DNA from: Chitinophaga qingshengii
GTDB taxonomy: Bacteria; Bacteroidota; Bacteroidia; Chitinophagales; Chitinophagaceae
Direction: 5' to 3'
NCBI RefSeq assembly: GCF_014529935.1
Contig: NZ_JACVFC010000003.1
Location: 620,001 to 684,000, forward strand
Length of the DNA: 64,000 bases
The translations under genes were made by a program, and so were the position numbers. Below, piece after piece: positions 27,691 through 36,244 of this stretch. The notes under the pieces are model-generated. The model made no database searches. It saw only the letters and a program-made list of their open reading frames with translations, and had not been told where the DNA came from. Each line of letters opens with the position of its first letter. Position 1 is the first letter of the stretch.

Positions 27691-28284
27691 ATGGCATCAG
27701 ATAAAAGGACGCATATACTGTCAACGGCACAAAAGCTTTTCCAGGAGAAAGGCCTGGGCATGGTAACCATGGAAGATGTGGCAAGAGCTGCGGGCATGGG
27801 AAAGAGTTCCCTGTATTATTATTTCAAAAGCAAGGAGGAAATATTTGACGCCGTACTGGAAACAGAGATCAGTGAAATTATACTGGAAACGATGAAGCGG
27901 ATGAGCAGCCGCTCCGGCCTGCTGGAAAAACTGATGGCCTTTGCAGCGGTAAAGTTTGAGATGGCCAGGAAACGAAAATCCTTATACAGGGCTATGGAAG
28001 CGGGAATGGATGCGGTGGCCTTGTCCCGGTATAATGAACTGAAAAAAGGAGTACACCTCAGATATCTCGAAAAGGAAAAGGTGATCCTGCAACAGCTGCT
28101 CATACAAGCCGCCGGCGACCGCAGTATTAAAACATTGCATCCGAAGGAACTGGACCAGGCGGTGATGATGTTCCTGTCGGCCCTCCGGGGTATGAACCGG
28201 GAAATAACCCTGTTTGGTTCGGCGGAACAGGCCGATGAGTTGTTGCCCGCATTTTGCAGGCTTTTCCAGCGGGGATTGCAATAA
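27691..28284 (+). CDS. TetR/AcrR-family repressor
   Basis: The 197-residue protein has the N-terminal TetR helix-turn-helix (about 5-50; THILSTAQKLFQEKGLGMVTMEDVARAAGMGKSSLYYYF) and an unassigned ligand-binding C-terminal domain. It should bind the inverted repeats at 27644-27670 and 28299-28325, repressing itself, the divergent HisRS-like/GNAT operon and the exporter just downstream. The frame opens at 27601; the ATG at 27691 sits directly after the -7 box and gives the standard start. The ligand is unknown, possibly the substrate of the exporter. Confidence 0.93.
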   Translation: MASDKRTHILSTAQKLFQEKGLGMVTMEDVARAAGMGKSSLYYYFKSKEEIFDAVLETEISEIILETMKRMSSRSGLLEKLMAFAAVKFEMARKRKSLYRAMEAGMDAVALSRYNELKKGVHLRYLEKEKVILQQLLIQAAGDRSIKTLHPKELDQAVMMFLSALRGMNREITLFGSAEQADELLPAFCRLFQRGLQ

Positions 28285-28298
28285 TTTTTTACATGAAT

Positions 28299-28325
28299 TT
28301 CGACCGAAAATTGATTTTAGTCTAA
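28299..28325 (+). promoter_or_regulatory. Second TetR operator, upstream of the MFS gene
   Basis: TTCGACCGAA (28299-28308) is identical to the left arm of the tetR operator. It is followed after the same 7-bp spacer by TTTAGTCTAA (28316-28325), 8 of 10 matches to the right arm TTTGGTCGAA. It ends 2 bp before the MFS ATG at 28328. Confidence 0.75.
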
Positions 28326-28327
28326 AA

Positions 28328-29560
28328 ATGGAGATGTCAAACACTTTCAGGGTTTTTAAGTCGCGTAATTATAGTTTGTTCTTTTACGGTCAACTGATAT
28401 CGCGCATCGGTATGTGGATGCAGCGAACGGCGGTGATCTGGGTGGTATATACGTTGACACACTCCGTATTCCTGGTGGGACTGGCGACTTTTGCGGAACA
28501 GTTCCCCTCGTTTTTATTATCGCCGGCCGGTGGTATAGCGGCCGACCGGCACGACCGCTACAAGGTGCTGATGATTACTCAGATTGTTTCTGCCTTGCAG
28601 GCAGTGGGGCTCACACTGGTGTATCACTTCAGTGCCCGGCCGCTGTGGGGACTGCTGGGCTTAAGTGTAGTCCTCGGACTGGCCAACGCTTACGACGTAC
28701 CGTCCCGCCAGGCGATGGTCAACGATATTGTGCCTGATAAAGCGGACCTGCCCAGCGCTATCGCTATGAACTCGTCGCTGAATAATTTGTCGAGATTGGT
28801 GGGACCTGCCTTGTCCGGTATCGTACTGGCCAAATACGGCGCCACGGTATGTTTCATCGCTAATGCAGTGAGTTTTGTAGCGGTGATTATTTGTCTCACG
28901 ATGATGGACCTTCCCCGGAAACAGCATCATCAGCGCACTAAAAATGCGTGGACAGATTTCAGGGATGGGCTGAATTATACCCGCGCCCAGAAAGAGATAG
29001 GGCAGATCCTGCTGTTGCTGGGACTGGTCTGCCTGTTTGTGCTTCCTTACAATACATTACAGCCTTTTTACGCCCGCGATGTGTTTAAAGGTAATGCGGC
29101 TACCTATGGCTTTATCAATGCGGCTACCGGCATCGGGGCGCTAACCAGCACCTTGTTCCTGGCGTCGCAGAAAAGTAGCCTCCGTTTAAAACAGATACTG
29201 TTGGTAAATCTCATTGTGTTGGGCATTGGTTTGATGGTGATGTCTTATGTGCCTGTATTACCGGTATACCTCTTGTTGTGTTTTGTATGCGGTTTTGGTA
29301 CCATGTCGGTGATGCCTATTTCCAACACGATCATACAAACGGTGTCTGCTGCGGATATGCGTGGCCGTGTGGTAGGCTTCTTTGCCATGGCAGCCTTTGG
29401 TACGCTGCCGCTGGGAAGCTTATTGGTAGGCTGGATGGCTAAAATCATTCATCCGCAGATATGTACGTTTATAGAAGGAGTCGTTTGCCTGCTGATTACG
29501 GGCGTGTTTTATCGTTTTCTGAAAGCCGGATATCAGCCGGACCGGTCTTTAACGAGATAA
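28328..29560 (+). CDS. MFS exporter (EntS/DUF894-like)
   Basis: The 410-residue protein has 12 predicted helices and the N-terminal signature of the EntS-like MFS group (FRVFKSRNYSLFFYGQLISRIGMWMQ ... PAGGIAADRHDRYKVLM, a motif-A-type loop). It should expel a small molecule with the proton gradient. It lies 43 bp after tetR behind a second TetR operator, the usual layout for a drug or metabolite exporter with its own repressor. The frame opens at 28214, inside tetR; the ATG at 28328 fits the family start. Confidence 0.9.
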   Translation: MEMSNTFRVFKSRNYSLFFYGQLISRIGMWMQRTAVIWVVYTLTHSVFLVGLATFAEQFPSFLLSPAGGIAADRHDRYKVLMITQIVSALQAVGLTLVYHFSARPLWGLLGLSVVLGLANAYDVPSRQAMVNDIVPDKADLPSAIAMNSSLNNLSRLVGPALSGIVLAKYGATVCFIANAVSFVAVIICLTMMDLPRKQHHQRTKNAWTDFRDGLNYTRAQKEIGQILLLLGLVCLFVLPYNTLQPFYARDVFKGNAATYGFINAATGIGALTSTLFLASQKSSLRLKQILLVNLIVLGIGLMVMSYVPVLPVYLLLCFVCGFGTMSVMPISNTIIQTVSAADMRGRVVGFFAMAAFGTLPLGSLLVGWMAKIIHPQICTFIEGVVCLLITGVFYRFLKAGYQPDRSLTR

Positions 29561-29578
29561 TTTTTAAAACTACAAATA

Positions 29579-30142
29579 ATGATATCACAAAAGTCAGACA
29601 CTGCATTACTGGTGATGGATATGCAGGAAGCACTGCTGGCGGGCCTGCCGGGCAGCGACCAGCTTTTTCCTCAGATTGCTGCGGCGATTAAGCATGCCCG
29701 GGAGACCGGTATTCCGGTAATTTATTGCGTGGCGGCCTTTCGGAAAGGTTATCCGGAAATACATCCGGACCATAAAAGTTTCCGGACCTTACCATCGCGT
29801 TTGCCCGATGCCGTTATAGAGCAGATGATGAAGATCGTCCCGCCGCTGGCGCCGGCCAACGAGGAAGTGGTGGTGGTCAAAAAAAGGTACAGTGCCTTTA
29901 CCGGCAGCGACCTGGAAGTGGTGTTACGGTCAAATGGTATCCGTCACCTGGTACTGGCCGGCGTTATCACCAGCGGAGTAGTGCTTTCAACGCTGACGGA
30001 GGCCGCAGATAAGGATTATCGGTTGACCGTGCTGTCGGATGGCTGTATGGACCGGGATCAGGAAGTGCATCAAATACTGGTGGAACGGGTGTTTCCAAAG
30101 GTGGCAGATGTCTGCACCTGCGAAGAATGGACTAAAAAATAA
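29579..30142 (+). CDS. Isochorismatase-like hydrolase family protein lacking the usual Cys
   Basis: The 187-residue protein has the isochorismatase-like fold: ALLVMDMQEALL (catalytic Asp), VVKKRYSAFTGSDL (catalytic Lys) and LVLAGVITSGVVLSTLTEAADKDY. In active cysteine hydrolases the last motif carries the nucleophile (TSGCVLST); here it is Val. The 'TSGVVLST' form recurs in a known subgroup, so it may be a natural variant with a different or lost activity rather than damage. It follows the MFS gene by 18 bp and shares the TetR-controlled transcript. Confidence 0.88.
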   Translation: MISQKSDTALLVMDMQEALLAGLPGSDQLFPQIAAAIKHARETGIPVIYCVAAFRKGYPEIHPDHKSFRTLPSRLPDAVIEQMMKIVPPLAPANEEVVVVKKRYSAFTGSDLEVVLRSNGIRHLVLAGVITSGVVLSTLTEAADKDYRLTVLSDGCMDRDQEVHQILVERVFPKVADVCTCEEWTKK

Positions 30143-30148
30143 CAGTAT

Positions 30149-30180
30149 AAAAAAAGCCTGGCAGCTTAACTGCCAGGCTT
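30149..30180 (-). terminator. Terminator of the POT transporter gene
   Basis: A perfect 11-bp stem (AAGCCTGGCAG 30154-30164 / CTGCCAGGCTT 30170-30180) with a 5-nt loop ends, on the minus strand, in a run of seven T. The two genes converge here, so it may also slow plus-strand transcription. Confidence 0.92.
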
Positions 30181-30188
30181 GGAAAATT

Positions 30189-31829
30189 TTATTTTACATA
30201 CTCCTTGAATATCCGGTTCAGCCAGCGCAGCATCAGGAATATCACCGCGGCAGCGCCACCCAGTAACAGGAAGTTCACCAGGAAGTAATTGGCTTTGTTA
30301 TCATAGGTATCCCACAAAGTGGCGAGGATACCGGATAGTTTGTTACCGATGGAAGTGGCCAGGAACCAGCCGCCCATCATCAGGGAGGTAATGCGGGCCG
30401 GACTGAGTTTAGACACCAGGGATAGTCCCATAGGGCTCAGGAAGAGTTCCCCTACCGTAATAATACCATAACAGCCGATCAGCCACCAGGGCGAGGCTTT
30501 GATAGTCCCGTTGCTGCACACATATACCGCACCCACCATCATCAGCGTGGAGATGGCCGATATCAGCAGGCCCCATGCAATTTTCGATGGAGTGGAAGGT
30601 TCCTGGTTGCGTTTTCGCAGCATGGCGAAAAGTAGCACGATCAGCGGTGTCAGCGTAATCACAAAGAAAGGATTAATGGATTGGAACAGCTCTGTATTAA
30701 AGAGACTGACGCTTTTCCCCTCTGCCGGCATTTTCTCCGGCGCCACATTTTTAAAGTACACTACCTTATCCCATACTTTCTGCGGTTTGCCGGCTGCATC
30801 CCTGATTACCCTGAATTCTTCATCAAAAGCGGTAACGGAATCTGCTTTGTTCACCACCGTTTCTGCCAGGTAAAGACGCTGGGCCGGTTGTTCAATCACG
30901 GCCGGAATTTCTCTGTCCGTATAATATTGGGCCCAGGTGGTCAATGCGGTACCATTCTGTTTGAATACTGCCCAGAAAACGATCGACACGGCAAAAATAG
31001 CCAGCAGTGCAGAGATGGGCTTACGGTCCTTCGCATCTGCTTTCATCAGCAGGGACACAAAAAACATTAATATCGGGATACAGGCAAAAATGAAAGCGTC
31101 GGTGGAATCAGATCCGAAGATGTTGCCCGGAATAAACCAGGCGCCCAGTCCCACTACGATAGCCGGTAAAAACACTACGGAGAATATTTTGCTCAGCGAC
31201 ATATCGCCTTCCTGTACCGGTTTACGTACATCCGCATGCCGGTAGTGTTTCATGCCAATCACGAATATCAATACGCCCAGGAACATGCCAATACCGGCGG
31301 CGATGAAAGCCGCGCCCCAGCCAATGGTATTGCGCAGGAAAGCTGCAAAGAAGTTACAGATAAAGGCACCAATGTTGATGCCCATGTAAAAGATATTGTA
31401 CCCCGTATCTTTCCGGCTACGATATTGATCATCGCTATATACATTGCCCAGCAGCGTGGATATATTGGGTTTGAAGAAACCGTTACCAATACAAATTAAG
31501 GCCAGCGACAGGTAAAACACCGTGAGATTGTGCACCGCCAGACCAATGTAGCCGATGCCCATCAGTATGCCGCCGATAATAATAGACTTGCTGTAGCCCA
31601 GCTTGCGGTCGGCTATCAGTCCGCCCAGAAAAGGTGTCAGGTATACAAAAGCGATGAAGGTGCCGAAGATATCCGCAGCCGTCGCGCGGTCCATACCCCA
31701 GCCACCTTTGGCCGTGTCGGTCAGGTACAGTTGGAAAATACCCAGGATCAAATAAAAACCAAAACGTTCCCACATTTCAGAAAGAAAGAGGAACGGCAAT
31801 GCTGCCGGGTGGTTGCGTGTCTTTTTCAT
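30189..31829 (-). CDS. POT/PTR2-family proton-coupled peptide transporter
   Basis: The 546-residue protein has the POT family signature ExxERF (FLSEMWERFGFYLILGIFQLYL) in helix 1 and the PTR2 motif region FYMGINIGAFICNFFAAFLR. About 12-14 helices are predicted, with a hydrophilic insertion (about residues 305-395) that is common in Bacteroidota members. It imports di- and tripeptides with protons. The gene ends at a strong terminator. It is divergent from marR with a 198-bp shared upstream region; on its side TAAACTTG (one mismatch to TAnnTTTG) sits close to the ATG. Confidence 0.93.
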   Translation of the reverse strand: MKKTRNHPAALPFLFLSEMWERFGFYLILGIFQLYLTDTAKGGWGMDRATAADIFGTFIAFVYLTPFLGGLIADRKLGYSKSIIIGGILMGIGYIGLAVHNLTVFYLSLALICIGNGFFKPNISTLLGNVYSDDQYRSRKDTGYNIFYMGINIGAFICNFFAAFLRNTIGWGAAFIAAGIGMFLGVLIFVIGMKHYRHADVRKPVQEGDMSLSKIFSVVFLPAIVVGLGAWFIPGNIFGSDSTDAFIFACIPILMFFVSLLMKADAKDRKPISALLAIFAVSIVFWAVFKQNGTALTTWAQYYTDREIPAVIEQPAQRLYLAETVVNKADSVTAFDEEFRVIRDAAGKPQKVWDKVVYFKNVAPEKMPAEGKSVSLFNTELFQSINPFFVITLTPLIVLLFAMLRKRNQEPSTPSKIAWGLLISAISTLMMVGAVYVCSNGTIKASPWWLIGCYGIITVGELFLSPMGLSLVSKLSPARITSLMMGGWFLATSIGNKLSGILATLWDTYDNKANYFLVNFLLLGGAAAVIFLMLRWLNRIFKEYVK

Positions 31830-31965
31830 GCCAAGTTTAGATGTACGTGATATAGGTTGCTTATCTGGCAGCCACTGCCAAATCGCGAAAATAAGGGAAA
31901 GAATGGAATATCAGCGCAATGGCATAAGCGATTATAACCACTCAACCATTTGTGGTGAGATTTAT

Positions 31966-32026
31966 TTTGATATATCCTTTATTTAAAATTATCTTTGTAA
32001 CTAAGATAATCAGTTAATAAGATAAT
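31966..32026 (+). promoter_or_regulatory. marR promoter with overlapping operator repeats
   Basis: TTTG (31966-31969) and a perfect TATCTTTG (31990-31997) are 20 bp apart, a full Bacteroidota promoter. ATTATCTT (31988-31995) and AAGATAAT (32003-32010) form an 8-bp inverted repeat with 7-bp spacer covering the -7 box. A third copy, AAGATAAT, lies at 32019-32026, just before the ATG. This layout fits autorepression by the MarR protein. Confidence 0.8.
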
Positions 32027-32027
32027 T

Positions 32028-32483
32028 ATGAGCAACGATCTTATCCTTCGCGTCCGGAAACTCAGCGAACACTACGCTTATACCTCCATCCAGATGCACG
32101 AAGCAGTCGGCCGTAAGGCCGGGCTTTCAGGAACAGACCATAAATACCTTGGGTTTTTAATGAAACAGGGCCAGATGACTGCCGGGGAACTGGCGGTATT
32201 ATCTGGCCTTACCACCGGCGCGGTAACGGGACTGATAGACCGCTTTGAAAAGAAAAACCTGGTGAAAAGGCGCTTCGCGGAAAACGACCGGCGTAAGGTG
32301 ATCATCGAACCCATCACAGAAAACATTATGGCACTGATGGTACCGTTGTACAAAGATTTCCGGGCGCAGTCTGAAAAACTGATGGCCTCTTTTTCCGAAG
32401 AGGAACTAAAGGTGATTGAGACCTACTTCACAAAAGCACTCGACATCATGAATGAAAACATCACTCATCTGCAAACAAAGTAA
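32028..32483 (+). CDS. MarR-family transcriptional repressor
   Basis: The 151-residue winged-helix regulator has MTAGELAVLSGLTTGAVTGLIDRFEKKNLVKRR (helix-turn-helix and wing) followed by ENDRRKVIIEPITE, the family's DxRxxxV pattern. Flanking helices would form the dimer. It starts right behind operator-like repeats that cover its own promoter and is followed after 9 bp by the RPH-like enzyme, so it most likely controls that enzyme in response to a small phenolic or antibiotic-like ligand. Confidence 0.93.
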   Translation: MSNDLILRVRKLSEHYAYTSIQMHEAVGRKAGLSGTDHKYLGFLMKQGQMTAGELAVLSGLTTGAVTGLIDRFEKKNLVKRRFAENDRRKVIIEPITENIMALMVPLYKDFRAQSEKLMASFSEEELKVIETYFTKALDIMNENITHLQTK

Positions 32484-32492
32484 AAACAGCAT

Positions 32493-35081
32493 ATGACCCG
32501 TAGACATCCATTCGTATTGGGTTTTTCTGAAATTGATAAAACCCTGGCAGGACTGGTAGGTGGTAAAGGCGCCAACCTGGGAGAACTGCGCAAAATCGAT
32601 GGCATCCGCGTACCGGATGGTTTTTGTATCACCACCGATGCTTTCCGGAGCATTGTCAAAGAAATACCCGCCATCGATGAATGGCTGGATCAACTGTCAG
32701 GGCTGAAGGCGGAAGACCGGGACCAGGTGGCCCGGTTGAGCGGGGAGATCCGTCAGGCGATAGCCAGCCACGTTATGCCGCAAGGTATCCGGGAGCAGAT
32801 TACCTCCCGGCTGGAGGAAGGAAAGGCCTATGCCGTACGCTCCAGCGCTACAGCGGAAGACTTGCCCGCGGCCTCCTTTGCCGGTCAACAGGACAGTTAC
32901 CTGAACATTACCGGAAGCGGGTCTGTCTTGCGCCATGTAAGCCTGTGCTGGGCCTCCCTGTTTACGGAGAGGGCCGTGTTTTATCGTATGCAGCAAGGCT
33001 TTGATCATCGTCAGGTGCAGTTGTCTGTGGTGATACAGCAGATGGTCTTTCCACAGGCTGCCGGTATTATGTTCACCGCCGATCCTGTCAATGGCAACCG
33101 GGAGGTTGTATCCATCGATGCCGGCTTGGGACTGGGAGAGGCCATGGTGTCCGGCCTGGTGAATGCAGATAATTATAAAGTACGGGATGGCAACATTATC
33201 CATAAAAAAATCGCTGTACAGAAAAGCGGCGTTTATGCGTTACCGTCAGGCGGTACGGCAGAACAGGAATTGGAGCCGGCATTACAGCAACAGCAAAAGC
33301 TGACGGACGAACAGATGCTGCAACTGGCGGATATAGGGAGAAAAATAGCGGCGCATTTTGCTTGTCCCCAGGATATAGAATGGTGTTGGGCAGATAATAT
33401 TTTTTACATCGTTCAGAGTCGTCCCATTACCACTTTGTTTCCGATACCGGTAACAAACGATCTGCAGAAGCATGTCTACCTATCCGTCGGCCATCAGCAA
33501 ATGATGACGGACCCTATTAAACCACTGGGACTTTCGATGTTTCTGCTTACTACCCTGCGCCCGATGGCTACGGCAGGCGGAAGGCTCTTTGTGGATGTGG
33601 CGGGGTTCCTCGCTTCACCTGCCGGCCGGGAAAGACTGATGATGGTGGTGGGGCAGTCAGAGCCGCTGATAAATGATGCACTCAACACTATCATTGAACG
33701 CGATTTTATTCCGTTAACGGTAGAGGACAAAGAGCCTCCTGTCATCCCCGCGCCGGTAGTGCCGGAAGGTGAAAGCAATCCGGCCATCGTTACGGAACTC
33801 ATTCAGCAAACACAGGCATCTATCGCAGCTTTAAAGGAAAATATCCAAACAAAATCGGGAACCGCTGTCTTCGATTTTATTGCGGAAGATCTGAAAGCCT
33901 TGCAGAACCTCCTGTTTGGCAAAGAAAGTGCGAACGTATTTTTGAGTGCCATGGGCGCTTCCGCATGGCTCAATGAAAAAATGTATGAATGGCTGGGTGA
34001 AAAAAATGCGGCAGACGTACTCTCACAATCCGTTCCTAACAACATCACTTCCGAAATGGGCCTGGCACTGATGGATGTGGCAGATGTGATCCGTCCTTAC
34101 CCGGAAGTAATCCATTATCTGCAACAGGTAAAAGATGAAGATCTGTGGGAGGGTTTGCGAGCACTGCGGGGCGGCAAAGAAACACAGGCCGCTTTAATGG
34201 ACTATCTTAATAAATACGGGATGCGCTGCGTGGGAGAAATAGACATCACCAAAACCCGCTGGAGTGAAATGCCTGCCATCCTGGTACCCATGCTGCTGAG
34301 CAATCTGAGAAACTTTGAACCGAACGCCAGTCAACAGAAATTTGAGCAGGGTAGAACAGCCGCCATGAAAAAGGAACAGGACTTAACGGATCGTTTACGC
34401 CAACTGCCGGATGGCGAACAAAAGGTGGCAGACACCCAACGCATGATCCGGACGGTACGCAACTACATCGGTTACCGGGAATACCCGAAATACGGTAAAA
34501 TCAGCCGCTACTATATTTATAAACAGGCGTTGATGAAAGAAGCGGAACAACTGGTACGGGCCAACGTTATTCCGGAGAAAGAAGCGGTGTACTATCTCAC
34601 TTTTGAGGAATTCCGGGAAGCGGTGCGCACGCAGCAACTGGATATAGAGACAATCCGTCAACGGAAGGAGGAGTACCGTTTATTTGATAAACTAACGCCG
34701 CCCCGGCTCATGACTTCAGAGGGCGAAATAATTACCGGCCGTTACAACCGGAAAAATATTCCTGCCGAAGCGATTGTCGGGCTGCCGGTATCAGCAGGCG
34801 TGGTAGAAGGAAGGGCCAGGGTAGTGCTTACTATGGAAGATGCCAACCTGGAAACCGGGGATATTTTAGTCACGCCCTTCACCGACCCCAGCTGGACACC
34901 GCTGTTTGTATCCATCAAAGGGCTGGTAACGGAAGTCGGCGGACTGATGACACACGGAGCCGTAATTGCCCGGGAATATGGTCTGCCTGCGGTAGTCAGC
35001 GTAGAGAATGCCACGCGGTTGATCAAGGATGGCCAGCGGATTCGGGTACATGGCACAGAAGGGTATATAGAAATATTATAA
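32493..35081 (+). CDS. Rifampin phosphotransferase-like enzyme (PEP-synthase superfamily)
   Basis: The 862-residue protein has an N-terminal ATP-grasp PPDK domain (about 1-315; VGGKGANLGEL, YAVRSSATAEDLPAASFAGQ, IMFTADPVNG, DIEWCW), a large middle domain (about 320-760) and a C-terminal swivelling His domain (about 775-862) with catalytic His821 in GGLMTHGAVIAREYGLPAVV. True PEP synthases carry a PEP-binding barrel after the His domain; here the protein ends with it. Length and order match rifampin phosphotransferases (about 868 residues, His near 825), which phosphorylate rifamycins with ATP. Drug specificity lies in the middle domain and cannot be confirmed by eye; another dikinase substrate is possible. 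It is co-transcribed with marR. Confidence 0.75.
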   Translation: MTRRHPFVLGFSEIDKTLAGLVGGKGANLGELRKIDGIRVPDGFCITTDAFRSIVKEIPAIDEWLDQLSGLKAEDRDQVARLSGEIRQAIASHVMPQGIREQITSRLEEGKAYAVRSSATAEDLPAASFAGQQDSYLNITGSGSVLRHVSLCWASLFTERAVFYRMQQGFDHRQVQLSVVIQQMVFPQAAGIMFTADPVNGNREVVSIDAGLGLGEAMVSGLVNADNYKVRDGNIIHKKIAVQKSGVYALPSGGTAEQELEPALQQQQKLTDEQMLQLADIGRKIAAHFACPQDIEWCWADNIFYIVQSRPITTLFPIPVTNDLQKHVYLSVGHQQMMTDPIKPLGLSMFLLTTLRPMATAGGRLFVDVAGFLASPAGRERLMMVVGQSEPLINDALNTIIERDFIPLTVEDKEPPVIPAPVVPEGESNPAIVTELIQQTQASIAALKENIQTKSGTAVFDFIAEDLKALQNLLFGKESANVFLSAMGASAWLNEKMYEWLGEKNAADVLSQSVPNNITSEMGLALMDVADVIRPYPEVIHYLQQVKDEDLWEGLRALRGGKETQAALMDYLNKYGMRCVGEIDITKTRWSEMPAILVPMLLSNLRNFEPNASQQKFEQGRTAAMKKEQDLTDRLRQLPDGEQKVADTQRMIRTVRNYIGYREYPKYGKISRYYIYKQALMKEAEQLVRANVIPEKEAVYYLTFEEFREAVRTQQLDIETIRQRKEEYRLFDKLTPPRLMTSEGEIITGRYNRKNIPAEAIVGLPVSAGVVEGRARVVLTMEDANLETGDILVTPFTDPSWTPLFVSIKGLVTEVGGLMTHGAVIAREYGLPAVVSVENATRLIKDGQRIRVHGTEGYIEIL

Positions 35082-35104
35082 TCCCGGATGGTAACATTTT
35101 TATT

Positions 35105-35135
35105 AAACCCTGGACAGGTGACTGTTCAGGGTTTT
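35105..35135 (+). terminator. Terminator between the RPH-like gene and the convergent esterase
   Basis: A 13-bp stem (AAACCCTGGACAG / CTGTTCAGGGTTT, one G-U) with a GTGA loop is followed by one more T and then CC. The A/T ends make it usable from both sides. Confidence 0.82.
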
Positions 35136-35140
35136 CCTCA

Positions 35141-35974
35141 TTATTCGGGTAATATCCACTGCAACCCTTTGATAAAAGTGGGTACCTGTGTATCCATATG
35201 GTCCAGGTTGGAATAACTTTCTCCTTTGAAGGTAATGTTTGTTTTAAGTGAGATAGCCAGTGTTTGAAATATGCTATCCGTTGTAAGACCATCAGCCTCT
35301 TTTTCACTATTCTCCAGTCCTCCGAAAACCGTATATACTTTGGTGTTACCTATCCTGCGGGAGGCTTGATGACCCAGGGCGTTTAACAAATAGTAATGAT
35401 TGTAATGCAGGGAAGGACTGGCAGCTACATACCCTTTGAATAGGCTATCTCCTGATGCTAATTGTTGTTGAAGCGCATACAGTGCAAAATAACCGCCCAG
35501 TGAATGACCCGCTAAAATTCGTTGGTGTTTGTCCACCTGGTAACGTTTATCAATATCGGGCAGCAATTCATTTTTCATAAAGGACAGAAACTTATCTGCC
35601 TGACCGCTGATACTCATTTCATACTCCGGGATGGCAACAGGATAAGTGTAGTCTCTGTTGCGCAGGGAATCCATCGTAGGGAAATCTTTGTATCCGATAC
35701 CCACCAGTATCGCTGGTGAAAGTAAACCTACCTCGCTGTACTTTTTGAGGATAACGGCAAAAATGTCAAAATATAAGTTGGCATCCAGCATATATATCAC
35801 CGGATATTTTTTACCGGGCTGGGTAGCATAGTCATCCGGGAGACTAATAAAAATGGAGAAAGAATCCTTTACGGCATTGGAATAAACGCGGGTAACCACG
35901 TCCGCTTTTTTGTCGGCAGGCCGTATGCAACCAGCCAACAATAAGGCGTACAGTACAACAGATGATTTTATCAT
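35141..35974 (-). CDS. Alpha/beta hydrolase, esterase D / IroE-like lipoprotein
   Basis: The 277-residue protein has a lipobox (VVLYALLLAGCIRPAD, Cys about 16) and a Fes/IroE-type alpha/beta hydrolase fold: FSIFISLPDDYATQPGKKYPVIYMLDANLYF, the nucleophile Ser in AGHSLGGYFALYAL and a C-terminal His region (SYSNLDHMDTQVPTF). It probably hydrolyses an ester such as a siderophore or acyl ester in the periplasm. The frame continues upstream to 36343, but the lipoprotein signal fixes the ATG at 35974. Confidence 0.85.
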   Translation of the reverse strand: MIKSSVVLYALLLAGCIRPADKKADVVTRVYSNAVKDSFSIFISLPDDYATQPGKKYPVIYMLDANLYFDIFAVILKKYSEVGLLSPAILVGIGYKDFPTMDSLRNRDYTYPVAIPEYEMSISGQADKFLSFMKNELLPDIDKRYQVDKHQRILAGHSLGGYFALYALQQQLASGDSLFKGYVAASPSLHYNHYYLLNALGHQASRRIGNTKVYTVFGGLENSEKEADGLTTDSIFQTLAISLKTNITFKGESYSNLDHMDTQVPTFIKGLQWILPE

Positions 35975-36030
35975 GATGAGAACTTTGTCAATGAATATAA
36001 TAGCAAAGCCGGCTAACAAAAAGTTAAAAT

Positions 36031-36191
36031 ATGCTGGTAGCGCGCGTGAGCCTGGTCGCCCGGGAAGATAGGGCGGTATCCATGCGTGATTATACGCTGC
36101 ACATGCGGATGTTTGCGCTGCCGTGAAGGAACAACAGCTGCGTAAACAGGATGCCGCACTGGCACAATTTGAAGCTAATATGCTGCGATAG
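36031..36191 (+). pseudogene. Remnant of a plus-strand gene with a one-base frameshift
   Basis: From 36031 the frame reads VARVSLVAREDRAVSMRDYT... ...MFALP and stops (TGA 36124-36126). The overlapping frame from 36123 reads VKEQQLRKQDAALAQFEANM and ends at TAG 36189-36191. Joined by one missing base near 36122 they give a smooth, GC-rich coding-like stretch of about 53 residues, flanked by AT-rich DNA. It looks like the 3' end of a lost gene. I do not recognise the family. Confidence 0.35.
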
Positions 36192-36244
36192 CCGCCGGCG
36201 ATTAAAAAAATACCTACATTGGAGCTGGTTAACAAGATAGGTTT

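Noticed and set aside
27626..27784. Upstream extension of the HisRS-like protein to 27784
   Set aside because: It would cover the tetR operator, promoter and start codon, and the added residues are not protein-like.
32493..35081. Call as phosphoenolpyruvate synthase (ppsA)
   Set aside because: There is no PEP-binding barrel after the His domain and the His lies 41 residues from the C-terminus, unlike PpsA; rifampin-phosphotransferase order fits better.
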